NCBI RefSeq assembly: GCF_900215355.1
Contig: NZ_OBEA01000006.1
Location: 269,061-333,060 of the forward strand
Direction of reading: 5' to 3'
Length of the DNA stretch: 64,000 nt
Origin: Pseudooceanicola antarcticus
GTDB taxonomy: Bacteria; Pseudomonadota; Alphaproteobacteria; Rhodobacterales; Rhodobacteraceae
Below, in pieces: positions 56,742 through 64,000 of this stretch. The notes under the pieces are model-generated. The model ran no database searches and had not been told where the DNA came from. It saw only the letters and a list, made by a program, of their open reading frames with translations. The stretch's first letter is position 1. Each line of letters opens with the position of its first letter. The position numbers and the translations under genes were made by a program.

Positions 56742-57531
56742 CGGCGATCAGGCAGGCACGTCAGCAGAACACCCCCCGGTCGAAAGCCGGGCGCGGCAAG
56801 TGCTGTTCGCCTGTTCGGTGCCCAATCTCAGCACCGGAGCCCTGCGGCGCCTTCAGTCCATCTGCGCTGGCGCCACCACGCTTATACATCGGCTGATCCG
56901 CCTTGAAGAAGCCGGGCCCGGCCTGCTGGCGGCGCTGGACGAGATGCGCGAGGACGGCGCACAGGACATCCGTGTACAGCCGATCGGCCTGCCTTTCAGC
57001 GAGAGCCTGCAAAGCTGGTTGCCCGGGGTCCTGGCCCATTGGCAGGGCGAGCCCAGCAACAGCGAGATCCAGCTGAGCCTCGGGCCAGAACCGGCGCGCG
57101 CCGAGGCGGCTTCGGCCATCATGCTTGCGCAGGCGCTTGAGATGAAGCCCCGCCCGCTGGAGGGCGTCCGCCCGGCGCTCGGCAAGCCCGGCTGGCAGGA
57201 TCCGCCGGATTTTGACTTTCACCTGCTGGTCTGCACCGGGCCGCGCTGCCACATGCGCGATGCGGCCAGCCTGACCCATGTGCTGAAGGCCGAATGCGCC
57301 GAGGCCGGCATATCGAAGCGCTGCCTGACCACCTCGACCGGCTGCATCTTCCCCTGCAATCGTGGCCCCGTGGTCGCGGTCTACCCGCAAGGCCACTGGT
57401 TCCACATCCCCGATCGCGCCGCCGCCCGACGCCTCGTCCGCGAGGTGCTCTGCGAGGGCGGCACCCTGCCCGAGTTCCATTTCCATACCGCGCGGCAGGC
57501 CCGCATTTCCAACGAAGGAGACCTCTCTTGA
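56704..57531 (+). CDS. Protein with C-terminal 2Fe-2S ferredoxin domain (COG3411-like)
   Basis: A 275-residue protein. The C-terminal part (about 165-255) matches thioredoxin-like 2Fe-2S ferredoxins: LLVCTGPRCHMRDA, then TGCIFPCNRGPVVAVYPQGH, supplying four cysteines in the right spacing, with WFHIPD after them. The N-terminal part (about 35-150) contains VRQ-like elements LDEMREDGAQDIRVQPIGLP and SESLQSWLPGVLAHW, faintly reminiscent of the CbiX chelatase fold; this is by eye. The start ATG 56704 has GGAGGGCGCT before it; an upstream GTG (56611) would run through the riboswitch hairpin. As first gene after a B12 riboswitch it may handle cobalt or a corrinoid precursor. Confidence 0.75.
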   Translation: MTDIEQLDERAPSGDQAGTSAEHPPVESRARQVLFACSVPNLSTGALRRLQSICAGATTLIHRLIRLEEAGPGLLAALDEMREDGAQDIRVQPIGLPFSESLQSWLPGVLAHWQGEPSNSEIQLSLGPEPARAEAASAIMLAQALEMKPRPLEGVRPALGKPGWQDPPDFDFHLLVCTGPRCHMRDAASLTHVLKAECAEAGISKRCLTTSTGCIFPCNRGPVVAVYPQGHWFHIPDRAAARRLVREVLCEGGTLPEFHFHTARQARISNEGDLS

Positions 57532-59066
57532 CCCTTTCCCGCATTGCCGTACTGGCCGCGCTTGGCCTGACGCTGGCGCAGCCCGCCACCGCACAGGAGG
57601 CGGATCAGCCGATCCGCGTCATCACCTCGTTCCAGATCGACTCGATGGACCCCGAGACGGATGGCTTCTGGTTCCAGGAATTCGGCGTCGCCGAGCTGCT
57701 GATGGAGTTCCAGCCCGATGGCACCGTGGCCCCATGGCTGGCCGAAAGCCTGACCCAGGTCGATGACCTGACCTGGGTGATCGCCCTGAACGAGGGCGTG
57801 ACCTTCCAGAACGGCCGGGCGCTGGATGCCGAGGCGGTGAAGGAGCTGATGGACTTCCGCCTTGCCAACAAGGCCTCGGTGCAGGGGATCGTGCCTGCTG
57901 GCACCACCTTCGAGGTCACCGGCCCGCTGGAGATCACCATCCACACCCCCGCACCGCTGCCCGAGATGCCCAACGTTCTGGCGCATGAACCCTATTTCCT
58001 GATCTATGATCTGCAGGCCGTCGAAGCAGCCGCGGGCGACTGGGAGTCGCTCGAGACGGCGGGGATCTACACCGGCCCCTACCAGGTCGAAGACCTGACG
58101 GATGCGGCCCTGATCGCCTCACGCTATGACGACTACTGGCGCGGCGAACCCGCTATGCCGGGCGTCACGGTCAGCTTCGTGACCGATATCAACGCCCGCG
58201 TGCTGGCCGTGCAGAACGGCGAGGGCGATATCGCGCTTTACCCGCAGGTCTCGGCCAAGCCGGTCTATGACGCCACGCCCAATGTGAACCTTGCCCTCGG
58301 CCCGGTCTCAACGGGCGGCTATGCGGCCTACATGAACACCGAAGCAGGCGCGCTGACCGATGTCGCACTACGCCGGGCGGTGATGAAGTCGCTGAACTAC
58401 GCCGAGATCGCCGAAACGGTCTTCCGGGGCGCCACGGCGGAAGCCAAGGGGCTTTACACGCCCACCCTGCCCTGGGCCGTGGACAACTATGAATACGACC
58501 CCGAAGAGGCTGCCGCCCTGCTGGAGGAGGCCGGCTGGCTGCTGGACGGCAACCAGCGCGTAAAAGACGGCACACCGCTTGAGTTGCGTATCCTGATCTA
58601 CCCCCAGCAACCCGACCTGGCACCCATGTCCAATGCCATGCAGGCCTACCTGCGCAAGCTGGGCATCGGCTCCGAAATCGTTTCGGTCGACAGCGTCAGC
58701 GAGGCCATCACATCGGGCAGCGTCGAGTGGGATATCGCGCTCATGGGCAATGGCTCGGCCACGGTTGGCGCGGTGCAGGGCTTCCTGACCCGCTACATGG
58801 TCACCGGCGCGGACCGCAACTACGCCGGTTATTCCAACGCCCGCATGGATGAGCTGATCACCACGCTGACCACCGAAAGCGGCACCGAGGCGCGCAACGC
58901 GATCCTGGCCGAGATCCAGCAGATCCTGGTCGAGGATGACCCCTACGTCTTCAACGTCACCATGCTGCGCGAGCGGGCCCTGGTGTCGGACGCATGGCGC
59001 AGCTACCAGCCCGGCGTCGCCTGGCGCCACGTCGGCTGGCAGACCGCGCCGGACGCGTTGCAGTAA
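57528..59066 (+). CDS. SBP_bac_5 substrate-binding protein (second importer)
   Basis: A 512-residue periplasmic binding protein related to the first one but clearly distinct. A signal peptide (LSRIAVLAALGLTLAQ, cleavage near PATAQ) precedes the mature domain with SMDPETDGFWFQEFGVAELL, WLAESLTQVDDLTWVIALNE and GVTFQNGRALDAEAV. Translation starts at TTG 57528, overlapping the preceding stop (TTGA), with GAAGGAG eight bases upstream; there is no nearby ATG in frame. Being under a B12 riboswitch, it is a candidate receptor for cobalt, a cobalt chelate or a corrinoid, rather than peptides. Confidence 0.9.
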   Translation: MTLSRIAVLAALGLTLAQPATAQEADQPIRVITSFQIDSMDPETDGFWFQEFGVAELLMEFQPDGTVAPWLAESLTQVDDLTWVIALNEGVTFQNGRALDAEAVKELMDFRLANKASVQGIVPAGTTFEVTGPLEITIHTPAPLPEMPNVLAHEPYFLIYDLQAVEAAAGDWESLETAGIYTGPYQVEDLTDAALIASRYDDYWRGEPAMPGVTVSFVTDINARVLAVQNGEGDIALYPQVSAKPVYDATPNVNLALGPVSTGGYAAYMNTEAGALTDVALRRAVMKSLNYAEIAETVFRGATAEAKGLYTPTLPWAVDNYEYDPEEAAALLEEAGWLLDGNQRVKDGTPLELRILIYPQQPDLAPMSNAMQAYLRKLGIGSEIVSVDSVSEAITSGSVEWDIALMGNGSATVGAVQGFLTRYMVTGADRNYAGYSNARMDELITTLTTESGTEARNAILAEIQQILVEDDPYVFNVTMLRERALVSDAWRSYQPGVAWRHVGWQTAPDALQ

Positions 59067-59067
59067 G

Positions 59068-60006
59068 ATGATCCGGGTCGCCCTCCGCCGCTTCGCCCAG
59101 GCCCTGCTGACAGCCCTTGCGGCCAGCCTGCTGGTCTGGGCCATGCTACCGCTTGCGCCGGGCGACCCGGCCTATCGCATCCTCTATTCCCAGACCCAGA
59201 AAGAGCCCCTGCCCGCCGAGATCGAGGCCCTGCGGCACGAGATGGGTCTGGATAAGCCGCTGCCGCTGCAATACGCGCAGTGGCTTGGCAAGGTCGCCCG
59301 GGGCGACCTCGCGCGCTCCTGGCGCACGGGGCAGCCGGTGGCCGAAGAGATCTCGCGCCGCCTGCCCGCCACACTGACGCTGGTCGGGCTGGCACTGGTG
59401 GTCTCGGTCGCGGTGGCGCTGCTGCTGGCGTTGATCTCGGCTGCGTTCCGCGACCGATGGCCGGACCGGGTGATCCGGGTCTACACCCAGATCGGCGCGG
59501 CGCTGCCCACCTTCCTCTTCGGCCTGCTGGCACTGCAGTACATCGTGGTCGGCGCCGGGGTCGGCAAAGTGCTTTCGGGCGGCGCCCTGCAGATGGCGAT
59601 CCTGCCCGCGCTGATCATCGGCATCGACCGGGCGGCGGGCTGGACCCAGCTGCTGCGCGCCTCGCTGATCGAGGCCCAGGAGGCGGGCTTTGCCCAGGTC
59701 GCCCGGGCCCGGGGCGCCCGTCCGCGCCGCATCCTTCTGATCCATGCCCTGCCCAATGCCGCCCTGCCCTTCCTGACCGCCATCGGCGTCTCTGTCGGCG
59801 CGCTGCTCGGCGGCTCTCCGATCATCGAAGAGCTGTTCACCTGGCCGGGCCTCGGCAGCTATACCGTCGCGGCTCTCAGTGCCCGCGACTTCCCCGTCAT
59901 CCAGGCCTTCGTGCTGATCTCGGCCCTGCTCTACGTCGCCGCAAGCCTGCTGATCGACCTGGCCGCCATCGCCCTCGACCCGCGCCTGAGAGAGGCCCAC
60001 CCATGA
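59068..60006 (+). CDS. ABC transporter permease (DppB-like), second importer
   Basis: A 312-residue permease with six helices: MIRVALRRFAQALLTALAAS at the N-terminus, PLAPGDPAYRILYSQ after the first helix, the EAA loop RARGARPRRILLIHALPNAA, and FTWPGLGSYTVAALSARDF near the end. Start ATG 59068 follows the SBP stop by one base. It overlaps the next permease by four bases. Confidence 0.93.
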   Translation: MIRVALRRFAQALLTALAASLLVWAMLPLAPGDPAYRILYSQTQKEPLPAEIEALRHEMGLDKPLPLQYAQWLGKVARGDLARSWRTGQPVAEEISRRLPATLTLVGLALVVSVAVALLLALISAAFRDRWPDRVIRVYTQIGAALPTFLFGLLALQYIVVGAGVGKVLSGGALQMAILPALIIGIDRAAGWTQLLRASLIEAQEAGFAQVARARGARPRRILLIHALPNAALPFLTAIGVSVGALLGGSPIIEELFTWPGLGSYTVAALSARDFPVIQAFVLISALLYVAASLLIDLAAIALDPRLREAHP

Positions 60007-60902
60007 CCCGCAGCTGGCCCAACCTTTCGCCTGCCCGCGCCGTCGCGCCCGACGCCCTGCCCGGCGCCCCGGACCGGCGCCTGCTGAAACGGCTGTGGCG
60101 GCACCGCAGCGGGCGGCGCGGATTGATCCTGGGGGCTATGCTGCTGGCGCTGACCCTGCTGGGCATGGTCTGGACACCTTATGAGCCCGACTGGCCCGAC
60201 TACACCGTCGCTCTGCAAGGCCCCAGCCTGGCACATCCCTTCGGCACCGACGACACCGGGCGGGACCTGCTGTCGCGTGTCATGGACGGGGCGCATCGCT
60301 CGCTTGGCGCAGCGCTGGCGGTGCTGGGCGGTGTCTTCAGTATCGGGCTGGTCTATGGCTGCATCTCGGGCCTGGCGCGCGGGCTCACCGACACGGTGAT
60401 GATGCGCCTGGCCGACGTGATGATGAGCCTGCCGGGCCTCGTGCTGGCCTTCGCCGTCATAGGCGTCTTGGGCCCCGGCTTCGTCAACCTGCTGATCGCG
60501 CTGATTGTCGCCGACTGGGCCTGGTATGCCCGGCTGGCGCGCGCCATGGCGCTTGGCGCCCGCGACCGCCCCGAGGTGATCGCCGCCCGCATGGCAGGCG
60601 TCCCACGCTGGCGCATCCTGTCGGGCCATATCCTGCCCGGCATCGCGCTGCATCTGGGTGTCGTCGCCTCGCTGGCGCTTGGCGGCATGATCGGCGCGAT
60701 TTCGGGCCTGTCGTTCCTCGGCCTCGGGGTGCAGCCGCCGCATGCGGAATGGGGGGCCATGCTCTCCACGCAACGGCTTTACTTCGCCATCGCGCCCTGG
60801 CTGCTCTGGGCGCCGGCGCTGATGATCTTCCTGTCGGTGCTGGCCTCGAACCTGATCAGCAACGCGCTGCGCGACATCCTTGCCGTGGAGGGCCGCCGAT
60901 GA
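60003..60902 (+). CDS. ABC transporter permease (DppC-like), second importer
   Basis: A 299-residue permease with a longer basic N-terminal tail (RRLLKRLWRHRSGRRGLI), FGTDDTGRDLLSRVMDGAH, the EAA loop near AARMAGVPRWRILSGHILPG, and SFLGLGVQPPHAEWGAML at the end. It pairs with the preceding permease and overlaps the fused ATPase gene by four bases. Confidence 0.93.
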   Translation: MTRSWPNLSPARAVAPDALPGAPDRRLLKRLWRHRSGRRGLILGAMLLALTLLGMVWTPYEPDWPDYTVALQGPSLAHPFGTDDTGRDLLSRVMDGAHRSLGAALAVLGGVFSIGLVYGCISGLARGLTDTVMMRLADVMMSLPGLVLAFAVIGVLGPGFVNLLIALIVADWAWYARLARAMALGARDRPEVIAARMAGVPRWRILSGHILPGIALHLGVVASLALGGMIGAISGLSFLGLGVQPPHAEWGAMLSTQRLYFAIAPWLLWAPALMIFLSVLASNLISNALRDILAVEGRR

Positions 60903-62335
60903 GCCCGGTTCTGGACTGCCGCAACCTGTCTGTCAGCTACGGCCCCACCCCCGTGGTCCACGGCCTGTCCTTCACCATCGCGCCGGGGCAATGCCTGGCC
61001 CTGGTCGGCTCCTCGGGCTCGGGCAAGACCAGCGTCGCCCGAGCGATCCTGGGCATGCAGGGACCAACTGCCCGTATCGGCGGGCAGATCCTGGTCGAGG
61101 GCCGCGACATGTCCCGCGCCACCGAGCGTGACTGGCGCGCGCTGCGAGGCCTGCGCATCGGCTACGTCGCGCAGGACCCCTTTGCAGCCTGCGACCCCCT
61201 GCGCAGCGTCGGGCATCACCTGTCAGAGGCCTGGCGCGCCCGGGGCCTCAGCCCCGACCCGGCCGAGATCTCCCGCAGGCTGACCGCCATCGGCATCGAG
61301 GACGCCCCGCGCATCGCCCTGCGCGCGCCCCATTGCTGGAGCGGAGGCATGTTGCAACGCGCCTCCATCGCCGCCGCATCGGCCCATGCGCCGCCGCTGA
61401 TCATCGCCGACGAGCCCAGCTCGGCGCTGGATGCGGACCGGGCCGATGGCATCCTGACGGCCTTGCGCGCCTCGGGCGCGGCGATCCTGCTGATCAGCCA
61501 CGACCTGGCGCTGGTCCAGCGCCAGGCCGACCGCATCGTGATCCTCGACCAGGGGCACTGCGTCGAAAGCCTGGACACCAGGGAGCTGGGCGGGCAAGCG
61601 CATCATCCCGTCACCCAGGCCCTGCTTGCCGCATCGCAAAGCCTGCCCGAGGGCACCCCGACGCCCCGCCATGCAGAGCCCCGCCATGCAGAGCCGCTGA
61701 TCCGGGTTCAGGACATTGCCCGGCGGTTTCACGGCGACGGGCCCGAGGTGGGACAGGTCTCGTTCAGCGTCATCCCCAGTCAGACGACCGGGATCAGCGG
61801 CCCCTCCGGGTCGGGCAAGTCCACCGTGCTGAAGATGCTGGCAGGGCTAGAACGCCCGGATCGCGGCCTGATCGAACGCGCGCCCTCCCTGGCACGGCCG
61901 GGCGCCATCATGCCGATCTTCCAGAACCCTGCCGCCAGCCTCGATGCGCTCTGGCCCGTCTGGCGCTCGGTCGCGGAACCGGCGCAGGCGCAGCACCGGA
62001 TGAACCGGAACCAGCAGAAGGACCTCGCGGCAGAGCTGCTGGCCCGCGTCGGCCTTGCCGCCATAGACCCCGAGGCCCGCCCGTCCGAACTCTCGCTCGG
62101 TCAGTGCCAGCGCGTCGCCATCGCCCGCGCCATCGCCGCGCGTCCGGCAGTGCTGATTGCGGATGAACCGACCAGCGCGCTGGACACCCTGTCACGCGCC
62201 CGGATCGGCGACCTGCTGGCCGGGCTCGTGGCCGAGGGAATGGCTTTGGTGGTGGCCAGCCACGACCCCTGGCTGCATGCTCGACTGAACGCCCGGCGGG
62301 TCGAGGTTGCTCGTGCCGCAGAATGCACCGCCTGA
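60899..62335 (+). CDS. Fused double ABC ATPase, second importer
   Basis: A 478-residue protein with two complete ABC domains in tandem, as in YejF/GsiA-type peptide importers. The first has Walker A GSSGSGKTS, signature WSGGMLQRASIA and Walker B LIIADEPSSALDA; the second has GPSGSGKST, LSLGQCQRVAIA and LIADEPTSALDT. The two halves are linked by about 45 residues containing a short repeat (PRHAEPRHAEP). One polypeptide thus does the work of the two separate ATPases in the first importer. ATG 60899 overlaps the permease stop. Confidence 0.94.
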   Translation: MSPVLDCRNLSVSYGPTPVVHGLSFTIAPGQCLALVGSSGSGKTSVARAILGMQGPTARIGGQILVEGRDMSRATERDWRALRGLRIGYVAQDPFAACDPLRSVGHHLSEAWRARGLSPDPAEISRRLTAIGIEDAPRIALRAPHCWSGGMLQRASIAAASAHAPPLIIADEPSSALDADRADGILTALRASGAAILLISHDLALVQRQADRIVILDQGHCVESLDTRELGGQAHHPVTQALLAASQSLPEGTPTPRHAEPRHAEPLIRVQDIARRFHGDGPEVGQVSFSVIPSQTTGISGPSGSGKSTVLKMLAGLERPDRGLIERAPSLARPGAIMPIFQNPAASLDALWPVWRSVAEPAQAQHRMNRNQQKDLAAELLARVGLAAIDPEARPSELSLGQCQRVAIARAIAARPAVLIADEPTSALDTLSRARIGDLLAGLVAEGMALVVASHDPWLHARLNARRVEVARAAECTA

Positions 62336-62414
62336 ACGCGCGGCAATAGGTACCAGCGAGCCGGGCGCGAATGACCGTTGCGGGCCGGATCGACAGCCAT
62401 TAGCGCTAGGGTCC

Positions 62415-62804
62415 ATGAGACGATCCGCAGGACAGTGGGGGGCAATCACGATCTGGGTGCTTTGCGCGCCCTTCTTCCTGTTGTCCTTCGTCTCGGGCGG
62501 TGTGATGCCGGTCAAGACCACCGAGGGTATCCGGCTGGTGATCTGTACCGGCGACGAGATCCGCGAAGTGCTGGTCGATCCTCAAACCGGTCAGCCGCTT
62601 GAGGATCAGGACAGCCCGGCCGACGCTGCCGGCAAGTGCAGCTGGTCCTTCGCCCACATGGCGGCCAACCTCGCCCCCGACCTGCGCCTGCCACGCCCCG
62701 AAGCGCGTGCCCTGCCCCTCTCTCCGGCTGTCACCCCCGTCATCCTGATCGCAGCCCGCGCCACGGGCCTGCCCCCCGCAACCGGTCCTCCGGCACGGAT
62801 CTGA
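62415..62804 (+). CDS. DUF2946-like small secreted or membrane protein
   Basis: A 129-residue protein. One hydrophobic segment (AITIWVLCAPFFLLSF) is followed by a small domain with two further cysteines: IRLVICTGDEIREVLVDPQ and AGKCSWSFAHMA. The C-terminus is Pro/Ala-rich (GLPPATGPPAR). Composition and motif order resemble DUF2946 proteins, which often sit beside TonB-dependent receptors and metal uptake genes; the assignment is by eye. ATG 62415 is chosen since the frame upstream contains the end of the ATPase gene. It lies in the same direction as the importer operon. Confidence 0.6.
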   Translation: MRRSAGQWGAITIWVLCAPFFLLSFVSGGVMPVKTTEGIRLVICTGDEIREVLVDPQTGQPLEDQDSPADAAGKCSWSFAHMAANLAPDLRLPRPEARALPLSPAVTPVILIAARATGLPPATGPPARI

Positions 62805-62845
62805 GCCTTCCCTTCACGAATACTCAGATCCCTTGCGAGGACATC

Positions 62846-64000
62846 ATGACTGACGCTACCCACGGAGCCGCGGCTCCGGCGGCCGCAACGGCTGCGAACA
62901 AGTACCAATTCATCGCCTGGCGCTGGCACTTCTATGCCGGTCTCTACGTCATTCCCTTCCTGATCATGTTGGCCGCCACCGGCCTGATCATGCTGTGGAT
63001 TTCCTGGGGCGCCGGGATCGGCGCCGAACGGCTGGCGGTCACGCCAGGCAATGACACTCTTCCCGCAAGCACCCTGCGGCAGGCCGCCGAGAACGCCCTG
63101 CCCGGCGGCACCGCCACGCTCTACCAGGAGCCTCTGGCGGCGGACCGAGCGGCGGTTTTCGCCGTGGATCACGCGGACGGGCGCACCGGCATCGCGGTCG
63201 ATCCCTACACGGGCGAGGTCCTGCGCAGCTTCCCCTGGCGCGCGGGTCTCTATGATCTTGCCAACGACATCCACGGCACCCTTCTGCTGGGCGACTTCGG
63301 CGACCGGCTCATCGAGATCGCCGCAAGCCTCGGACTGGTGCTGATCGCCTCGGGTCTCTACCTGCATTGGCCGCGCAACGGCCAGGGCTGGCGGCAGGTC
63401 CTGGTGCCATCGCTGTCGCGCCGGGGCCGCGCGCTCTGGAAGTCTATCCATGCGGTCCTGGGCTTCTGGATCTCGATCCTGCTGGTCCTCTTCCTGCTCT
63501 CGGGCCTCAGCTGGGCCGGGATCTGGGGCACCAAGATGGTGCAGGCCTGGAACACGTTTCCTGCTGACAAATGGGGTGCACCGCTCTCGGATGCGACCCA
63601 TGCCGACATGAACCATGCGGGCACCCAGGATGTCGCCTGGACGCTCGAGCAGACGCCGCTTCCCGCCTCCGGGTCGCTCGCCGGAGAGGCCGCCATCACG
63701 GGCCCGGTCGATCTGGACAGTGTCGTCGGCTTCGCCCGCCAGTTGGGGTTTGTCGGTCGCTTCCAGCTCAACTTCCCCGCCGGTGAGACCGGGGTCTGGA
63801 GCATCAGCCACGACAGCATGTCGAACGACGGGCCCAACCCCGCAGCCGACCGCACTCTGCACATCGACCGCTACACCGGCAAGGTGCTGGCCGATATCCG
63901 CTACAAGGACTACTCGGCCTATGCAAAGGCCATGGCCTGGGGCATCGCCTTCCACGAGGGTGACATGGGCCTTTGGAACCTGGCGCTGAACACGCTCTTC
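62846..64000 (+). CDS. PepSY-associated membrane protein, 3' end outside the window
   Basis: 385 residues are visible and the frame is open to the window edge. The layout is that of PepSY_TM proteins (the FegB/PiuB type): an N-terminal WRWHFYAGLYVIPFLIMLAA helix with its characteristic WHxxxG, a periplasmic PepSY-like domain (VDPYTGEVLRSFPWR), further helices (IHAVLGFWISILLVLFLLSG with a conserved His), and a second domain (DRYTGKVLADIRYKDY). These proteins commonly sit beside TonB-dependent siderophore receptors and may reduce or release the metal. ATG 62846 has GAGGA eight bases upstream. Confidence 0.9.
   Translation, partial: MTDATHGAAAPAAATAANKYQFIAWRWHFYAGLYVIPFLIMLAATGLIMLWISWGAGIGAERLAVTPGNDTLPASTLRQAAENALPGGTATLYQEPLAADRAAVFAVDHADGRTGIAVDPYTGEVLRSFPWRAGLYDLANDIHGTLLLGDFGDRLIEIAASLGLVLIASGLYLHWPRNGQGWRQVLVPSLSRRGRALWKSIHAVLGFWISILLVLFLLSGLSWAGIWGTKMVQAWNTFPADKWGAPLSDATHADMNHAGTQDVAWTLEQTPLPASGSLAGEAAITGPVDLDSVVGFARQLGFVGRFQLNFPAGETGVWSISHDSMSNDGPNPAADRTLHIDRYTGKVLADIRYKDYSAYAKAMAWGIAFHEGDMGLWNLALNTLF

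Noticed and set aside
55360..64000. Complete opine-metallophore cluster (Cnt type)
   Set aside because: No nicotianamine synthase-like CntL or opine dehydrogenase CntM is visible; only transport parts are present.

Overview
The window is one 64 kb stretch of a GC-rich alphaproteobacterial chromosome. The family is almost certainly Rhodobacteraceae/Roseobacteraceae. The reasons are: a ccmA-B-C-D-G cytochrome c maturation cluster close to secF-secD-yajC, an acnA flanked by DUF1223 and SDR genes, a soxBDAG-type sarcosine oxidase, Rhodobacterales-style dispersed GC-rich repeats, and strong GC bias at third codon positions. No rRNA, tRNA, CRISPR array or insertion sequence was recognised. The assignment rests on recognised protein families and synteny, because no database search was possible.

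Layout. 0-5 kb: 3' part of purB, a small Cys-containing secreted protein, an orphan fliG, a decayed 33-bp tandem repeat, then an EamA permease overlapping an LpxL-type acyltransferase. 5-11 kb: DUF1223 thioredoxin-like protein, aconitase, an SDR and an unrecognised coiled-coil protein. 11-18 kb (minus strand): ccmABCDG, an Mth938-like protein, a TauE/SafE permease, secF, secD and yajC. 18-26 kb: a membrane protein ending in pentapeptide repeats, serS, a TspO-like protein, der, a BamB-like lipoprotein and a YfgM-like TPR protein; the last three are minus-strand outer-membrane or ribosome assembly functions. 26-37 kb: an RND adaptor/permease pair, an Atm1-type ABC exporter divergent from a Cys-rich ArsR regulator, a LysM protein, a LOG-family protein, a host-attachment-family protein and an Fe-type superoxide dismutase. 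37-44 kb: sarcosine oxidase genes soxG, A, D and B, with B separated from D by two unrelated small genes. 44-49 kb: ccmI-ruvX-DUF1289 operon, an RTX-like hypothetical protein, an alpha/beta hydrolase and dusA.

The 49.3-64 kb part looks accessory. A tyrosine recombinase sits head to head with the 5' end of dusA, a known integration target. Beyond it are two complete SBP_bac_5 (dipeptide/nickel/opine type) ABC importers. The first (SBP, two ATPases, two permeases, EamA exporter) lies behind an AT-rich palindrome resembling Zur/Fur-family operators. The second lies behind a clear cobalamin riboswitch. It encodes a protein with a C-terminal 2Fe-2S ferredoxin domain, then SBP, two permeases, a fused double ATPase, a DUF2946-like protein and a PepSY membrane protein cut by the window edge. 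Together they read as a metal or metal-chelate acquisition locus, probably for cobalt in the B12-regulated half. This is the most interesting part of the window.

Starts were moved downstream of the longest frame wherever a Shine-Dalgarno, a signal peptide or family length favoured it; the reasons are given per gene.
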